Assembly (NCBI RefSeq): GCF_009857445.1
Contig: NZ_WWCN01000003.1
Coordinates: forward strand, 310,001-374,000
Origin: Duganella flavida
GTDB lineage: Bacteria; Pseudomonadota; Gammaproteobacteria; Burkholderiales; Burkholderiaceae_D
Length of the DNA stretch: 64,000 nucleotides
Reading direction: 5' to 3'
A model generated the notes under the pieces. It was not told where the DNA came from, did not search any database, and saw only the letters and a list, made by a program, of their open reading frames with translations. The stretch's first letter is position 1. The number at the start of each line of letters is the position of its first letter. A program made the position numbers and the translations under genes. Below, piece by piece: positions 50,025 to 58,219 of this stretch.

Positions 50025-50966
50025 TCAGCCTCCGAGAATACGGGCGCCAGACAGTTTGCTATGCGCCACCAGCACAGCCACCGCGCACGACGCCAAGCGT
50101 GCCTGCACAGTATCTGCACGGCTGGTGAGGATTATCGGTACACGCGCGCCAAGCACGATGCCTGCCGCACTGGCGCCGGCCATAAAGGTCAGGCTCTTGG
50201 CCAGCATATTGCCCGCTTCCAGATCGGGCGCCACCAGCACGTTGGCCCTCCCCGCCACCGGCGACACCAGATGCTTGATAGCGGCGGCTTCCGGGTCGAT
50301 GGCGTTATCCATCGCCAGCGGACCATCCAGCAGCGCGCCGGTGATCTGGCCGCGATCGGCCATCTTGCACAGCGCGGCGGCATCAATCGTAGAAGGCATT
50401 TTGGCGCTCACCGTCTCCACGGCGGCGAGGATGGCGACCTTGATCGGATCAAAGCGCAGTACTTGCGCCAGGTCGATCGCGTTCTGCACGATGTCGACCT
50501 TCTCGTTCAAGGTGGGGATGATGTTGACGGCGGCGTCGGTGATGATCAGTGGCTCGGCGCGTCCCGGCACGTCCATCACAAAACAGTGACTGAGGCGGCG
50601 CGCGGTGCGCAGGCCGGTGGCCGTGGCGACCACGGCGCCCATCAGTTCATCGGTATGCAGGCTGCCCTTCATCAGCGCGGAAGCCTGGCCTTGGTGCACC
50701 AGCTCCACCGCGCGTGCGGCCGATGCGTGACTATGTTCGGTGTCGATCAGCGGCAGCGCGGAGATATCCAGCTGCGCTGCATCTGCTGCCTGCTGGATGC
50801 GGTCGCGCGGACCAACCAGTATCGGCTTGATGATGCCCATCCTGGCCGCATCAAGCGCGCCTTCCAGCGCGTTGCGGTCGCATGGGTGGGCGACGGCGAC
50901 TGTCGCAGGACCTGCGTGCCGCGCTGCGGCAATCAGTTTATCGTAATGCGGGTGCGATACTTCCAT
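50025..50966 (-). CDS. pta: phosphate acetyl/butyryltransferase
   Basis: A 313-aa protein of the short Pta/Ptb family: A-V-A-H-P-C-D near the N-terminus, A-L-M-K-G-S-L-H-T-D and I-T-D-A-A-V-N-I in the middle, and G-I-V-L-G-A-R-V-P-I-I-L-T-S-R-A-D near the C-terminus. It makes acetyl phosphate (or butyryl phosphate) from acyl-CoA. It lacks the MaoC hydratase domain that is often fused to it in Burkholderiales. First gene of the pta-ackA-fabI-RRM group. Confidence 0.88.
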   Translation of the reverse strand: MEVSHPHYDKLIAAARHAGPATVAVAHPCDRNALEGALDAARMGIIKPILVGPRDRIQQAADAAQLDISALPLIDTEHSHASAARAVELVHQGQASALMKGSLHTDELMGAVVATATGLRTARRLSHCFVMDVPGRAEPLIITDAAVNIIPTLNEKVDIVQNAIDLAQVLRFDPIKVAILAAVETVSAKMPSTIDAAALCKMADRGQITGALLDGPLAMDNAIDPEAAAIKHLVSPVAGRANVLVAPDLEAGNMLAKSLTFMAGASAAGIVLGARVPIILTSRADTVQARLASCAVAVLVAHSKLSGARILGG

Positions 50967-51017
50967 GCGATCTCCTCGATAGACGGCACAGAAATAATAA
51001 CAACTAATGCAAATAAA

Positions 51018-51200
51018 TCAATCGTTTTTTGTGCGACGCCGCAAGCCAAACCAGAGGCACAGCGTTACCGGTACGCCCAGTGCGACGGCGGACACGTGGT
51101 CCCACACGCCGTCGCCGACCAGCGCAGAAATCAGGCCGATCAAAGTGAGGACGGCAAGCGCAATCGGCGCGCCCCACATGCGCATGAAGGGACTAGTCAT
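51018..51200 (-). CDS. small two-helix membrane protein downstream of PepSY
   Basis: A 60-aa protein with two membrane helices (A-P-I-A-L-A-V-L-T-L-I-G-L and V-A-L-G-V-P-V-T-L-C-L-W) and a basic C-terminus R-R-R-T-K-N-D. The ATG overlaps the stop of the PepSY gene (ATGA), so it is co-translated with it. Small proteins in this position are common at siderophore-receptor loci; the function is unknown. Confidence 0.65.
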   Translation of the reverse strand: MTSPFMRMWGAPIALAVLTLIGLISALVGDGVWDHVSAVALGVPVTLCLWFGLRRRTKND

Positions 51201-52345
51201 ACCGTCGCCTCCTGCTGCCGTTCTTCCTTCGCCGCAGCAGCCCTTGCCGGTGCTGGCGCGCCGCGTTTCAGCCACAAATACAAACCGCTACCCAGCACGA
51301 AGATGGTGATCACATCCAGCGCCGCCCACAGGAACTGCATCCACGCGCCACCATAATCACCAAAGTGCAGCGGCTGCGAAATCAGCAGGCCGGTGAGATA
51401 CCAGGGCAGCTCGCGGCGATCGGTAATCTCGGTGGTTTGCGCATCGATCAGCACCGGCTTGTACAGGCGCGAGGTCAGCGCCGCATCGCCGCGCATGAAA
51501 ATGCCGTAGTGGTGAGGACTGCTGAACGCCGTACCGGGGAAGGCGACGAAGCCGATCTTCATGCCCGGCTCCGCAGCTACCGCGTGCTCCAGCGACTTTT
51601 GCATCGAGCCCAGTTGCGTCGGCGGCGGCAGGCCTTTGTACGGCGCGATCATGTCGGCCATCTCGGTGGTCTGCCAGTACTTCAGCATCAGGTCCGCCCA
51701 GGTGTTAATCATGCCGGTGGCGCCAACCACCAGCGCCCATGTCATGGTCACGATGCCCAGCATATTGTGCAGGTCCAGCCACTTCACGCGTGGCCCGCGC
51801 TCGCGCCGCACTTCACCGAATTCCAGCTTGCGCATGAACGGCGCGTACAGCACCACGCCCGAGACAATCGCGATCACCAGCAGCAATCCCATGAACCCGA
51901 GGAACAGCTTGCCCCACAGGCCGGCGTACAGATCGACGTGCAAATGGAACATCACGCCGAGAAAGCTACCTTCAAAACTCGGCTCGCCCAACACCTTGGC
52001 GGTGCGCGCATCAACTGCGATCGATTTGAATTTTTCGTCGGTCGGGTTGTCGCCCATCGTCAGGAACCAGATGCTGGGATCATCCGCTTCCTGCGACAGA
52101 TACATCGCAATCTTGTTTGGATAAAGTGTTTTGCCTGCGGCCAGTACAGCGTCCAGGCTCGCTTTGGGTGTACTGGCCGGCATCGACGGCGCTTCAATGG
52201 CGTTACCCAGCGCGTGATCGATCTCGTGGTGATAGATCAGCGGCAGGCCAGTCACGCAAAGCAGCAGCATGAAAACGGTGCAGATCAAACTGCTCCATTT
52301 ATGTATCCATGCCCAGCGGCGGACGGTGCTTGGTGTCATTTTCAT
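51197..52345 (-). CDS. PepSY-associated membrane protein (siderophore-iron reductase type)
   Basis: A 382-aa membrane protein with four main helices: the first after R-R-W-A-W-I-H-K-W-S-S, then periplasmic PepSY-like segments and a C-terminal helix with V-L-G-S-G-L-Y-L-W-L-K-R. Conserved His residues (W-I-H-K-W, F-H-L-H-V-D, D-L-H-N-M-L-G) are consistent with haem binding, as in FoxB/PiuB-like proteins that reduce ferric siderophores. It is divergent from a siderophore receptor with two Fur-type sites between them. Confidence 0.85.
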   Translation of the reverse strand: MKMTPSTVRRWAWIHKWSSLICTVFMLLLCVTGLPLIYHHEIDHALGNAIEAPSMPASTPKASLDAVLAAGKTLYPNKIAMYLSQEADDPSIWFLTMGDNPTDEKFKSIAVDARTAKVLGEPSFEGSFLGVMFHLHVDLYAGLWGKLFLGFMGLLLVIAIVSGVVLYAPFMRKLEFGEVRRERGPRVKWLDLHNMLGIVTMTWALVVGATGMINTWADLMLKYWQTTEMADMIAPYKGLPPPTQLGSMQKSLEHAVAAEPGMKIGFVAFPGTAFSSPHHYGIFMRGDAALTSRLYKPVLIDAQTTEITDRRELPWYLTGLLISQPLHFGDYGGAWMQFLWAALDVITIFVLGSGLYLWLKRGAPAPARAAAAKEERQQEATV

Positions 52346-52369
52346 TCCAAAATACTGTACTTAGACCAC

Positions 52370-52446
52370 AATGATAATGCAAATTACTCTCATTTAGCAG
52401 CAAAAATCCGGCACAGAAGATATAATTGGGAATCATTCTCATTTAC
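52370..52446. promoter_or_regulatory. two Fur-box-like sites in the divergent iron-locus promoter
   Basis: AATGATAATG-CAAATTACTCTCATT at 52370-52394 and TTGGGAATCATTCTCATTTAC at 52426-52446 resemble the Fur consensus built from GATAAT/ATTATC hexamers. They lie between the PepSY gene (start 52345) and the receptor (start 52460), so iron should repress both. Confidence 0.65.
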
Positions 52447-52459
52447 TTAGTAAATCGCC

Positions 52460-54637
52460 ATGCATAACAGGAATTTGAAGCTGTCCCCATTCGCCCTCGC
52501 CGCCATGATGCTGGCTGCCGGTTACGCCTCTGCGGCTGCAGTCGTCGACAGCGACACCCCGGTACAAACTGTCGTAGTCAGCGCTTCCGCCGACGCATCG
52601 GCCGAAGGCCTGAGCAAAAACTTCGCCGGCGGCCAAGTCGCACGCGGCGGCCGTGCGGGCATGCTGGGCAACGTCGACATCATGGACGCGCCATTTAATA
52701 CGCTGAACTTCACCTCGGAACTGATCCAGGACCAGCAAGCGCGCAGCGTGGCGGACGTGCTGCAAAACGATCCTTCGGTGCGCGTAGCGCGCGGCTTCGG
52801 TAACTTCCAGGAGTTGTATGTGATTCGCGGCTTCGCCGTCAGTTCTGACGACCTGGCCTACAACGGCTTGTACGGCGTGCTGCCGCGCCAATTCGTTGCG
52901 TCGGAACTGCTGGAGCGCGTGGAAGTCTTCCGCGGTGCGAACTCCTTCCTGAATGGTGCAGCGCCGGGCGGCGGCGGCATCGGTGGCTCGATCAACCTGC
53001 TGCCGAAGCGCGCAGGCGCCAATCCGCTGACCCAGGTAACGGTTGGTGTTGAAACCGGTGGCCAAGGCTATGCCGCGGTCGACATCTCGCGCCGCTTCGG
53101 CGCTGACGGCAATACCGGTATCCGCGTCAACGCAGCGCGCCGCGATGGCGATACCGGCGTCGATAAAGAACACCGTGAACTGAACGTGGCGTCGGTTGGT
53201 CTCGATTTCCAGGCCCGCGACTTTCGCCTGTCGGCTGATATCGGCTACCAGGATCACAAGCTGACCAGCCCACGTCCTGCCGTCACTGCCAGCACCGCCA
53301 TCGCCCTGCCATCCGCGCCGGACAGCGGCAGCAACTGGGCGCAGGACTGGACCCGCTCCAATGAGCGCGATACCTTCGGCACCGTGCGCGGCGAATGGGA
53401 CCTGAACAAAAACACCGTGGCATGGGCAGCCTTCGGCGCCCGCAGCGGCGACGAAAACAACGTCCTGTCCGAGCCTACCGTGACGAAGGTAGACGGCACC
53501 GCAAACGCCTACCGCTTCGACAACACCCGCCACGACAACGTGCGTACCGGTGAAATCGGCGTGCGCACCAAACTGCGCACCGGCGATATCGGCCACACCA
53601 TCAGCGCCAACGCATCGAGCTACTGGCTGGAGTCGAAGAATGCTTATGCATTCAGCCTGTTCGGCGGCATCGCCACCAACATCTACAACCCGGTCAACGT
53701 GACTGCACCACCGGCCAACTTCTTCACCGGCGGTGTGTTGAGCAATCCTGGCCTGACCGCCAAGAGCATCCTGACCAGCTACGCCATCGCCGACACACTG
53801 TCGATGATGGATGATAAAGTGCTGCTGACCGTGGGCGCGCGCCACCAGGCCATCAAGGCTGACAGCTACGACTACAATACCGGCGCAACGCAGGCGCACT
53901 ACGACGAAACCAAAGTCACGCCGGTCGTCGCGGTAGTCTACAAACCGGTGAAAGGCGTGTCGCTGTACGCGAACTATATCGAAGGCCTGCAGCAAGGTCC
54001 GACCTCGCCTAGCACCGGCGTCACCAACCCGAACGTCATGTACGCACCGTATGTCTCGAAGCAGAAAGAACTCGGTGTGAAGTATGAACAGGGTACGCTG
54101 GGCGCCACCGCCGCCGTGTTCCGCACCAACCAGCCATCGGGCTACGTGCAGGGCGGCGTGTTCGGCATCTTTGGCGAACAGCGCAACCAGGGCCTGGAGA
54201 TGACCGTGTACGGTGTGCCGCTGAAAGGCCTGCGCCTGTTGGGCGGGCTGACGCTGCTGGATGCCACCCAGCGCAGCACCAAGGACGGTGAGAACCAGGG
54301 CAAGAATGTCATCGGCGTGCCGGATACGCAGCTGAACATCGGCGCGGAATGGAGTGTGCCGGGCGTGAGCGGTTTGAACCTGAACGCGCGTACCGTCTAC
54401 ACCTCGTCGCAATACGCTGATGGCGCCAACAAGCAGGAACTGCCGGCGTGGACTCGTCTTGATATCGGTGCCAGCTACGCTACCCGCATCCTGGATCGCA
54501 ACGTCACCTTCCGCGCACGTATCGACAACGTCACCGACAAGAGCTACTGGGCTTCGGCCGGCGGCTACCCAGGTTCGGGCTACCTGATCCTGGGTGCACC
54601 GCGTACCGCCTCGGTATCGGCGACCTTCGAGTTCTAA
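52460..54637 (+). CDS. TonB-dependent siderophore receptor
   Basis: A 725-aa receptor with a signal peptide (...LSPFALAAMMLAAGYASA), a plug with V-A-D-V-L-Q-N-D-P-S-V-R-V-A-R-G-F and V-I-R-G-F-A-V, E-R-V-E-V-F-R-G-A-N-S-F-L-N-G and G-S-I-N-L-L-P-K-R-A, all typical of ferric-siderophore receptors. The barrel ends ...V-S-A-T-F-E-F with a terminal Phe. No TonB-interacting signalling extension is seen. Iron control is expected through the adjacent Fur-like sites. Confidence 0.9.
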   Translation: MHNRNLKLSPFALAAMMLAAGYASAAAVVDSDTPVQTVVVSASADASAEGLSKNFAGGQVARGGRAGMLGNVDIMDAPFNTLNFTSELIQDQQARSVADVLQNDPSVRVARGFGNFQELYVIRGFAVSSDDLAYNGLYGVLPRQFVASELLERVEVFRGANSFLNGAAPGGGGIGGSINLLPKRAGANPLTQVTVGVETGGQGYAAVDISRRFGADGNTGIRVNAARRDGDTGVDKEHRELNVASVGLDFQARDFRLSADIGYQDHKLTSPRPAVTASTAIALPSAPDSGSNWAQDWTRSNERDTFGTVRGEWDLNKNTVAWAAFGARSGDENNVLSEPTVTKVDGTANAYRFDNTRHDNVRTGEIGVRTKLRTGDIGHTISANASSYWLESKNAYAFSLFGGIATNIYNPVNVTAPPANFFTGGVLSNPGLTAKSILTSYAIADTLSMMDDKVLLTVGARHQAIKADSYDYNTGATQAHYDETKVTPVVAVVYKPVKGVSLYANYIEGLQQGPTSPSTGVTNPNVMYAPYVSKQKELGVKYEQGTLGATAAVFRTNQPSGYVQGGVFGIFGEQRNQGLEMTVYGVPLKGLRLLGGLTLLDATQRSTKDGENQGKNVIGVPDTQLNIGAEWSVPGVSGLNLNARTVYTSSQYADGANKQELPAWTRLDIGASYATRILDRNVTFRARIDNVTDKSYWASAGGYPGSGYLILGAPRTASVSATFEF

Positions 54638-56011
54638 TTAATAGATCTCGCGGCGCAGGCGCTGCATTTGCTGCTCATGGCGCTCGACCCAACGTCGGGC
54701 GTCATCCAGCTGGTACTCCAGGCGCTGCAGGTAGTCGTTTAACTCGCGCCGCTCCTGTTCGCGGCGGCGATCCTGCTTGGCCGTTTCGTCGTTGACGGGA
54801 CGGTCTTTCGCTTCAAGGTTGGCGCGAATCTCGCGCTCCAGCCGTCCCAAACGGTTGCGCGCATCGCGCACGCGGCCTGCCAGTTCATTCGCATCCGCTA
54901 CCGCCTGCCGCTGCTTGACAGCTGCGATCTCGTAATCCTGTCCGCTAACATACGCGTGCTTTAACTGGTTTTGCAATGCAGGCGCGCACACTTCCACGGC
55001 CATGCCAACGTTGACGCGACCACTTTCAAATGCATTCTCCGGCGTGCAATAGCGCGCATTCTCTTGTCGCCATGCGTTGCTGTAAGCGTCCTCCGTGCCG
55101 GGAATGACGAACACACCGTCGCGGCTCGCATTGGCGATGCGCTGCTCCAACTTGAAGGGATGGCCGTAACCATCGGCCAGGCCGGTATCACGCCAGTAGG
55201 TCAGCAGGCGCGCTTCCCACGCCTCGCGGTATTCGCGTTCGTGGATTTTCAATCCTTTGGCCTTGGCCTCGCGTCCGCGCACGCCGAATTCCTTGCCGCT
55301 GGTGGCATCCTTTGTGCCGAGATTGCGCCAGTAGTTGACGATTTCCGTATTCCAGGCAGTGCGATACGAATCTTCCTGTACCTCGACACCGGCGTTGCGC
55401 GCGGCAGCAGCGCGGTTGCGGAACTCGCTATCCGGCGTGCCACTACGTGCATCGGCGTAGCCCGCATCCGACCAGAAGGTGCGGTTGCCGGCGCGCCAGC
55501 CGTTGGTGTAGGCCATGTCGTCAAAACGCAGCTGCGCGGCGGAAGCCTTGCTGCGATTGGCTTCCTTCTGCGTGAGCGGCAGGCCGCTGGCGCCTTCGCG
55601 CTGACCGGTCGCGGTCCAATATGCAGAATTCCCGGCGCTCCAGCCGGCGTCATAGGCGGATGGATTGAGCGGCGTTTTATGTTTGCGCACTGCTTCGCCG
55701 CTGGCGTGGCGATCATACTGCGCCAACGTTCCCTGTTGGCCGTCGGTGTCGCCCAGCGCGTACCACAAGTCCCAGTTACCTTGCGCCCAGCCAGCCGTGT
55801 AGCGCGTGGCGGCATCGGCGGCAGCTGGCTTATCGGCGTGATCGTCGCAGAAATCTTTGCGTTCAGCGTAGTTGGCCGGCTCGCCGAGCGTACCGTCTTT
55901 ATGGCCAATGGCGGACCAGTCGCCGACTTTGCAATCGGCCACGCGCTGCATATGGGACTGGCAACCGGCCAGCAACAGGATCAGGGGAATCAGGCGCAGG
56001 GATGTTTTCAT
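54638..56011 (-). CDS. DUF2799-type repeat lipoprotein
   Basis: A 457-aa lipoprotein (lipobox L-L-L-A-G-C-Q-S). The body contains about six repeats of roughly 50 residues with the pattern Y-x-x-G-W-x-x-G-N-x-x-(Y/F)-W-x-x-x-G-x-x-(D/E)-G/A-x-x-G, as in DUF2799 proteins. The last 100 residues are a charged coiled coil rich in Arg, Glu and Gln. The function is unknown; the cell envelope is the likely location. It ends 1 bp from the convergent receptor gene. Confidence 0.75.
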   Translation of the reverse strand: MKTSLRLIPLILLLAGCQSHMQRVADCKVGDWSAIGHKDGTLGEPANYAERKDFCDDHADKPAAADAATRYTAGWAQGNWDLWYALGDTDGQQGTLAQYDRHASGEAVRKHKTPLNPSAYDAGWSAGNSAYWTATGQREGASGLPLTQKEANRSKASAAQLRFDDMAYTNGWRAGNRTFWSDAGYADARSGTPDSEFRNRAAAARNAGVEVQEDSYRTAWNTEIVNYWRNLGTKDATSGKEFGVRGREAKAKGLKIHEREYREAWEARLLTYWRDTGLADGYGHPFKLEQRIANASRDGVFVIPGTEDAYSNAWRQENARYCTPENAFESGRVNVGMAVEVCAPALQNQLKHAYVSGQDYEIAAVKQRQAVADANELAGRVRDARNRLGRLEREIRANLEAKDRPVNDETAKQDRRREQERRELNDYLQRLEYQLDDARRWVERHEQQMQRLRREIY

Positions 56012-56035
56012 GCGCCGAATTATAATGCCAATTTA

Positions 56036-57394
56036 CTATCCAAAGTCCACTTCCACACGCAGCCCGGGACCATCATCGCGATTGTCTAGCCGGATGCGCG
56101 CGTGATTGCGCGCCGCCGCGCGTTCCGCAATGGCCAGCCCTAGTCCGCTGCCTGGCTGGTCCTGCCCCGGCAGGCGGAAGAAGCGTTCAAACACCTTGCG
56201 CTGCATATCCGGCGCAATGCCCGGCCCTTGATCGAGTACCGACAACACCACCGGCAAGGCCGCCGACGAGATGCGCACACTCACACGCCCGCGCTGCGGC
56301 GAATATTTGACTGCGTTGCTGACCAGGTTATCGATCAGCGACGCCATGCTTTCAAGGTGCAGCGGCAGCACGCACTGCTCCGGTGCTTGCAACTCAATCT
56401 CAATGCCGCGTGTCGCCGCAATCTGTCCCGCCAGCGCCAATCGGTCCGCCACCAGTTCGACCAGATCGCGCTGCAGCAGGCTGGCGTGATCACGATCGCT
56501 GCCCGAACGGGCCAACGCCAGCAGCTGGTGCACCGTGTGCGTGGCGCGCTGCACGCCGGTACGCAGGCCGTGCCCAGCTTCCTCGATTCGCTGCGGCGTG
56601 CGCGCTTCGCCGAGACTCTCAGCATTGATTTGGATGATCGACAGCGGCGTTTTCAATTCATGCGCGGCGTCGATCAGGAATTCCTGCTCGCGCTCCAACC
56701 GTTCCGTGAGCCGCTCCATCAGCCGGTTGACCGAGCCGACGAGAGGCTGTAAATCCTGATAAGGCGTAGACGCCAACGGCGACAAATTCGCCCCCGAGCG
56801 CTGTTCAATCTCGCCGACGATGCTGCGTAGCGGTCGCAATCCGGCACGAATGATGAACCATGCAGGCACCAGCAAGAACGGTACGCTGAACAGCAGCGGC
56901 GCCAGATAATAGCCAACGCTTGACACCTGCAGCATCCACTCGCCGATCACCTCCGTCGTCATGCGCACAGTGACGCCGGTAGCCGCGTCGCTCTCCACCG
57001 ATGCGACCCAGCCGTCGCGCAATCCCTGATGATAGGGGCCGGCAGCGGCGTCCGTTGTAGGCAGTCCTGCATCGGGAGACTGATAGACCAAACTGCCCTG
57101 CTTCCACACCTGCGTTTGCAGCGCGGGCGTGTACCAGCCCAACTCCTTGTACAAGGCGTAGTGCAGCTGCTCCATCTTGTGCACCACCGGCTGGATCTCG
57201 GCAGGCGGACGGCCTTCCATGGTCTGCATCACCACCAGAATGCGCAAGGCGCTGGCGCGTAACTCACGCTGCATGTCGCGCCGCTTGGAGGTGCGCGTTT
57301 CATAGACATCCAGCGCCAGGTTGGCCAGCCATACCACAGCCATCACCGAGATGAAGCCGATGAGCAGGCGGCGGAACAGCGAGCGGTTCTTCAT
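56036..57394 (-). CDS. sensor histidine kinase (QseC/PmrB-like)
   Basis: A 452-aa membrane kinase: helix 1 at about 9-28, a periplasmic domain to about 155, helix 2 at about 160-180, HAMP, HisKA with the phospho-acceptor in F-L-I-D-A-A-H-E-L-K-T-P-L-S, and HATPase with L-I-D-N-L-V-S-N-A-V-K-Y, D-Q-G-P-G-I and G-S-G-L-G-L-A. Its start overlaps the regulator stop as ATGA. Likely stimuli are unknown; relatives sense metals, antimicrobial peptides or host signals. Confidence 0.88.
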   Translation of the reverse strand: MKNRSLFRRLLIGFISVMAVVWLANLALDVYETRTSKRRDMQRELRASALRILVVMQTMEGRPPAEIQPVVHKMEQLHYALYKELGWYTPALQTQVWKQGSLVYQSPDAGLPTTDAAAGPYHQGLRDGWVASVESDAATGVTVRMTTEVIGEWMLQVSSVGYYLAPLLFSVPFLLVPAWFIIRAGLRPLRSIVGEIEQRSGANLSPLASTPYQDLQPLVGSVNRLMERLTERLEREQEFLIDAAHELKTPLSIIQINAESLGEARTPQRIEEAGHGLRTGVQRATHTVHQLLALARSGSDRDHASLLQRDLVELVADRLALAGQIAATRGIEIELQAPEQCVLPLHLESMASLIDNLVSNAVKYSPQRGRVSVRISSAALPVVLSVLDQGPGIAPDMQRKVFERFFRLPGQDQPGSGLGLAIAERAAARNHARIRLDNRDDGPGLRVEVDFG

Positions 57395-58047
57395 TTATCG
57401 ACCACGTAACCGACGCCGCGCACGGTGCGGATATAGCCTTCGCCGATTTTTTGGCGCAGGTGGGACATGTGCACGTCCAGCGCCGCGCCTTCGCTGTGCG
57501 GCAGTGCACGTGCTTCCAGCTCGCGCCGCGTCAGCACGCGGTCCGGATAGCGCATCAGCGCATGCAGCAAGGCGAATTCGGTTTTCGACAGCACCACATT
57601 GACGCCGCCGCGCGTAAGGATCATGCGCTTGTCGTCCAGCACCAGATCTTTCACCTTCCAAACCGGCTCGCCGCTCTCTGACCAGCCGGTGGTGCGCCGC
57701 ATGACCGCGCGCAGGCGCGCTAGCAGCTCGCTGACGGCAAACGGTTTGACCAGATAGTCGTCGGCGCCGCGATCCAATCCGTTCAAGCGGTCTTCCAGGC
57801 TATCGCGCGCGGTGATGACAAGGATGGGCAGCGTGTGGCCGCCGGCGCGCAAATCGCGCAGCACTTCCACGCCATTCCCGTCTGGCAGGCCGAGGTCCAG
57901 CAGCATCGCGTCAAACGGTTCGGTTTCAGCCCAGCGCCTCGCATCACCGGCGCGGCGCACCCATACCACTTCTTGTCCCGCGTCCTGCAGCGAGGACTGC
58001 AGCGCCTTACCCAGCTCTAGGTCGTCTTCGACCAGGCATATCTTCAT
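57391..58047 (-). CDS. OmpR-family response regulator (QseB/PmrA-like)
   Basis: A 218-aa regulator with a receiver domain (E-D-D at 7-9, acceptor Asp51 in M-L-L-D-L-G-L-P-D-G, Lys in L-V-K-P-F) and an OmpR winged helix ending ...Y-I-R-T-V-R-G-V-G-Y-V-V-D-K. It is co-transcribed with the kinase. A PmrA/QseB-type direct repeat lies upstream, between this gene and the divergent TonB receptor. Confidence 0.9.
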   Translation of the reverse strand: MKICLVEDDLELGKALQSSLQDAGQEVVWVRRAGDARRWAETEPFDAMLLDLGLPDGNGVEVLRDLRAGGHTLPILVITARDSLEDRLNGLDRGADDYLVKPFAVSELLARLRAVMRRTTGWSESGEPVWKVKDLVLDDKRMILTRGGVNVVLSKTEFALLHALMRYPDRVLTRRELEARALPHSEGAALDVHMSHLRQKIGEGYIRTVRGVGYVVDK

Positions 58048-58124
58048 GTGTTAATACCTCTTTTGCTCATCCCCGATATCTACGCATTTTCTTATCTATA
58101 AGTCAATCGCCTGCGCGCCACAGC

Positions 58125-58164
58125 CTTAGGCAAACGTTAAGGTTTCTTTTGGATTTCATTAAGG
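58125..58164. promoter_or_regulatory. PmrA/QseB-type direct-repeat box
   Basis: CTTAGG (58125-58130) and GTTAAG (58136-58141) are direct half-sites 5 nt apart, as in (C/G)TTAA-N6-type boxes of PmrA and QseB. A further TTAAGG at 58159-58164 lies 22 bp after the TTAAGG at 58137, two helical turns on. The box is in the intergenic region between the response regulator (start 58047) and the TonB receptor (start 58220). Confidence 0.5.
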
Positions 58165-58219
58165 AAGACTGGCGAGAATCTGCGTACAACAAATCACCAC
58201 CACGACACGAGGGAGAGCA

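Noticed and set aside
48173..51356. Long plus-strand frames across fabI, ackA and pta
   Set aside because: These three genes are certain on the minus strand; the plus frames carry no recognisable domain.
52439..54412. 657-codon minus-strand frame inside the siderophore receptor
   Set aside because: Antisense shadow of a clear receptor; Val/Ala/Arg-rich without domains.
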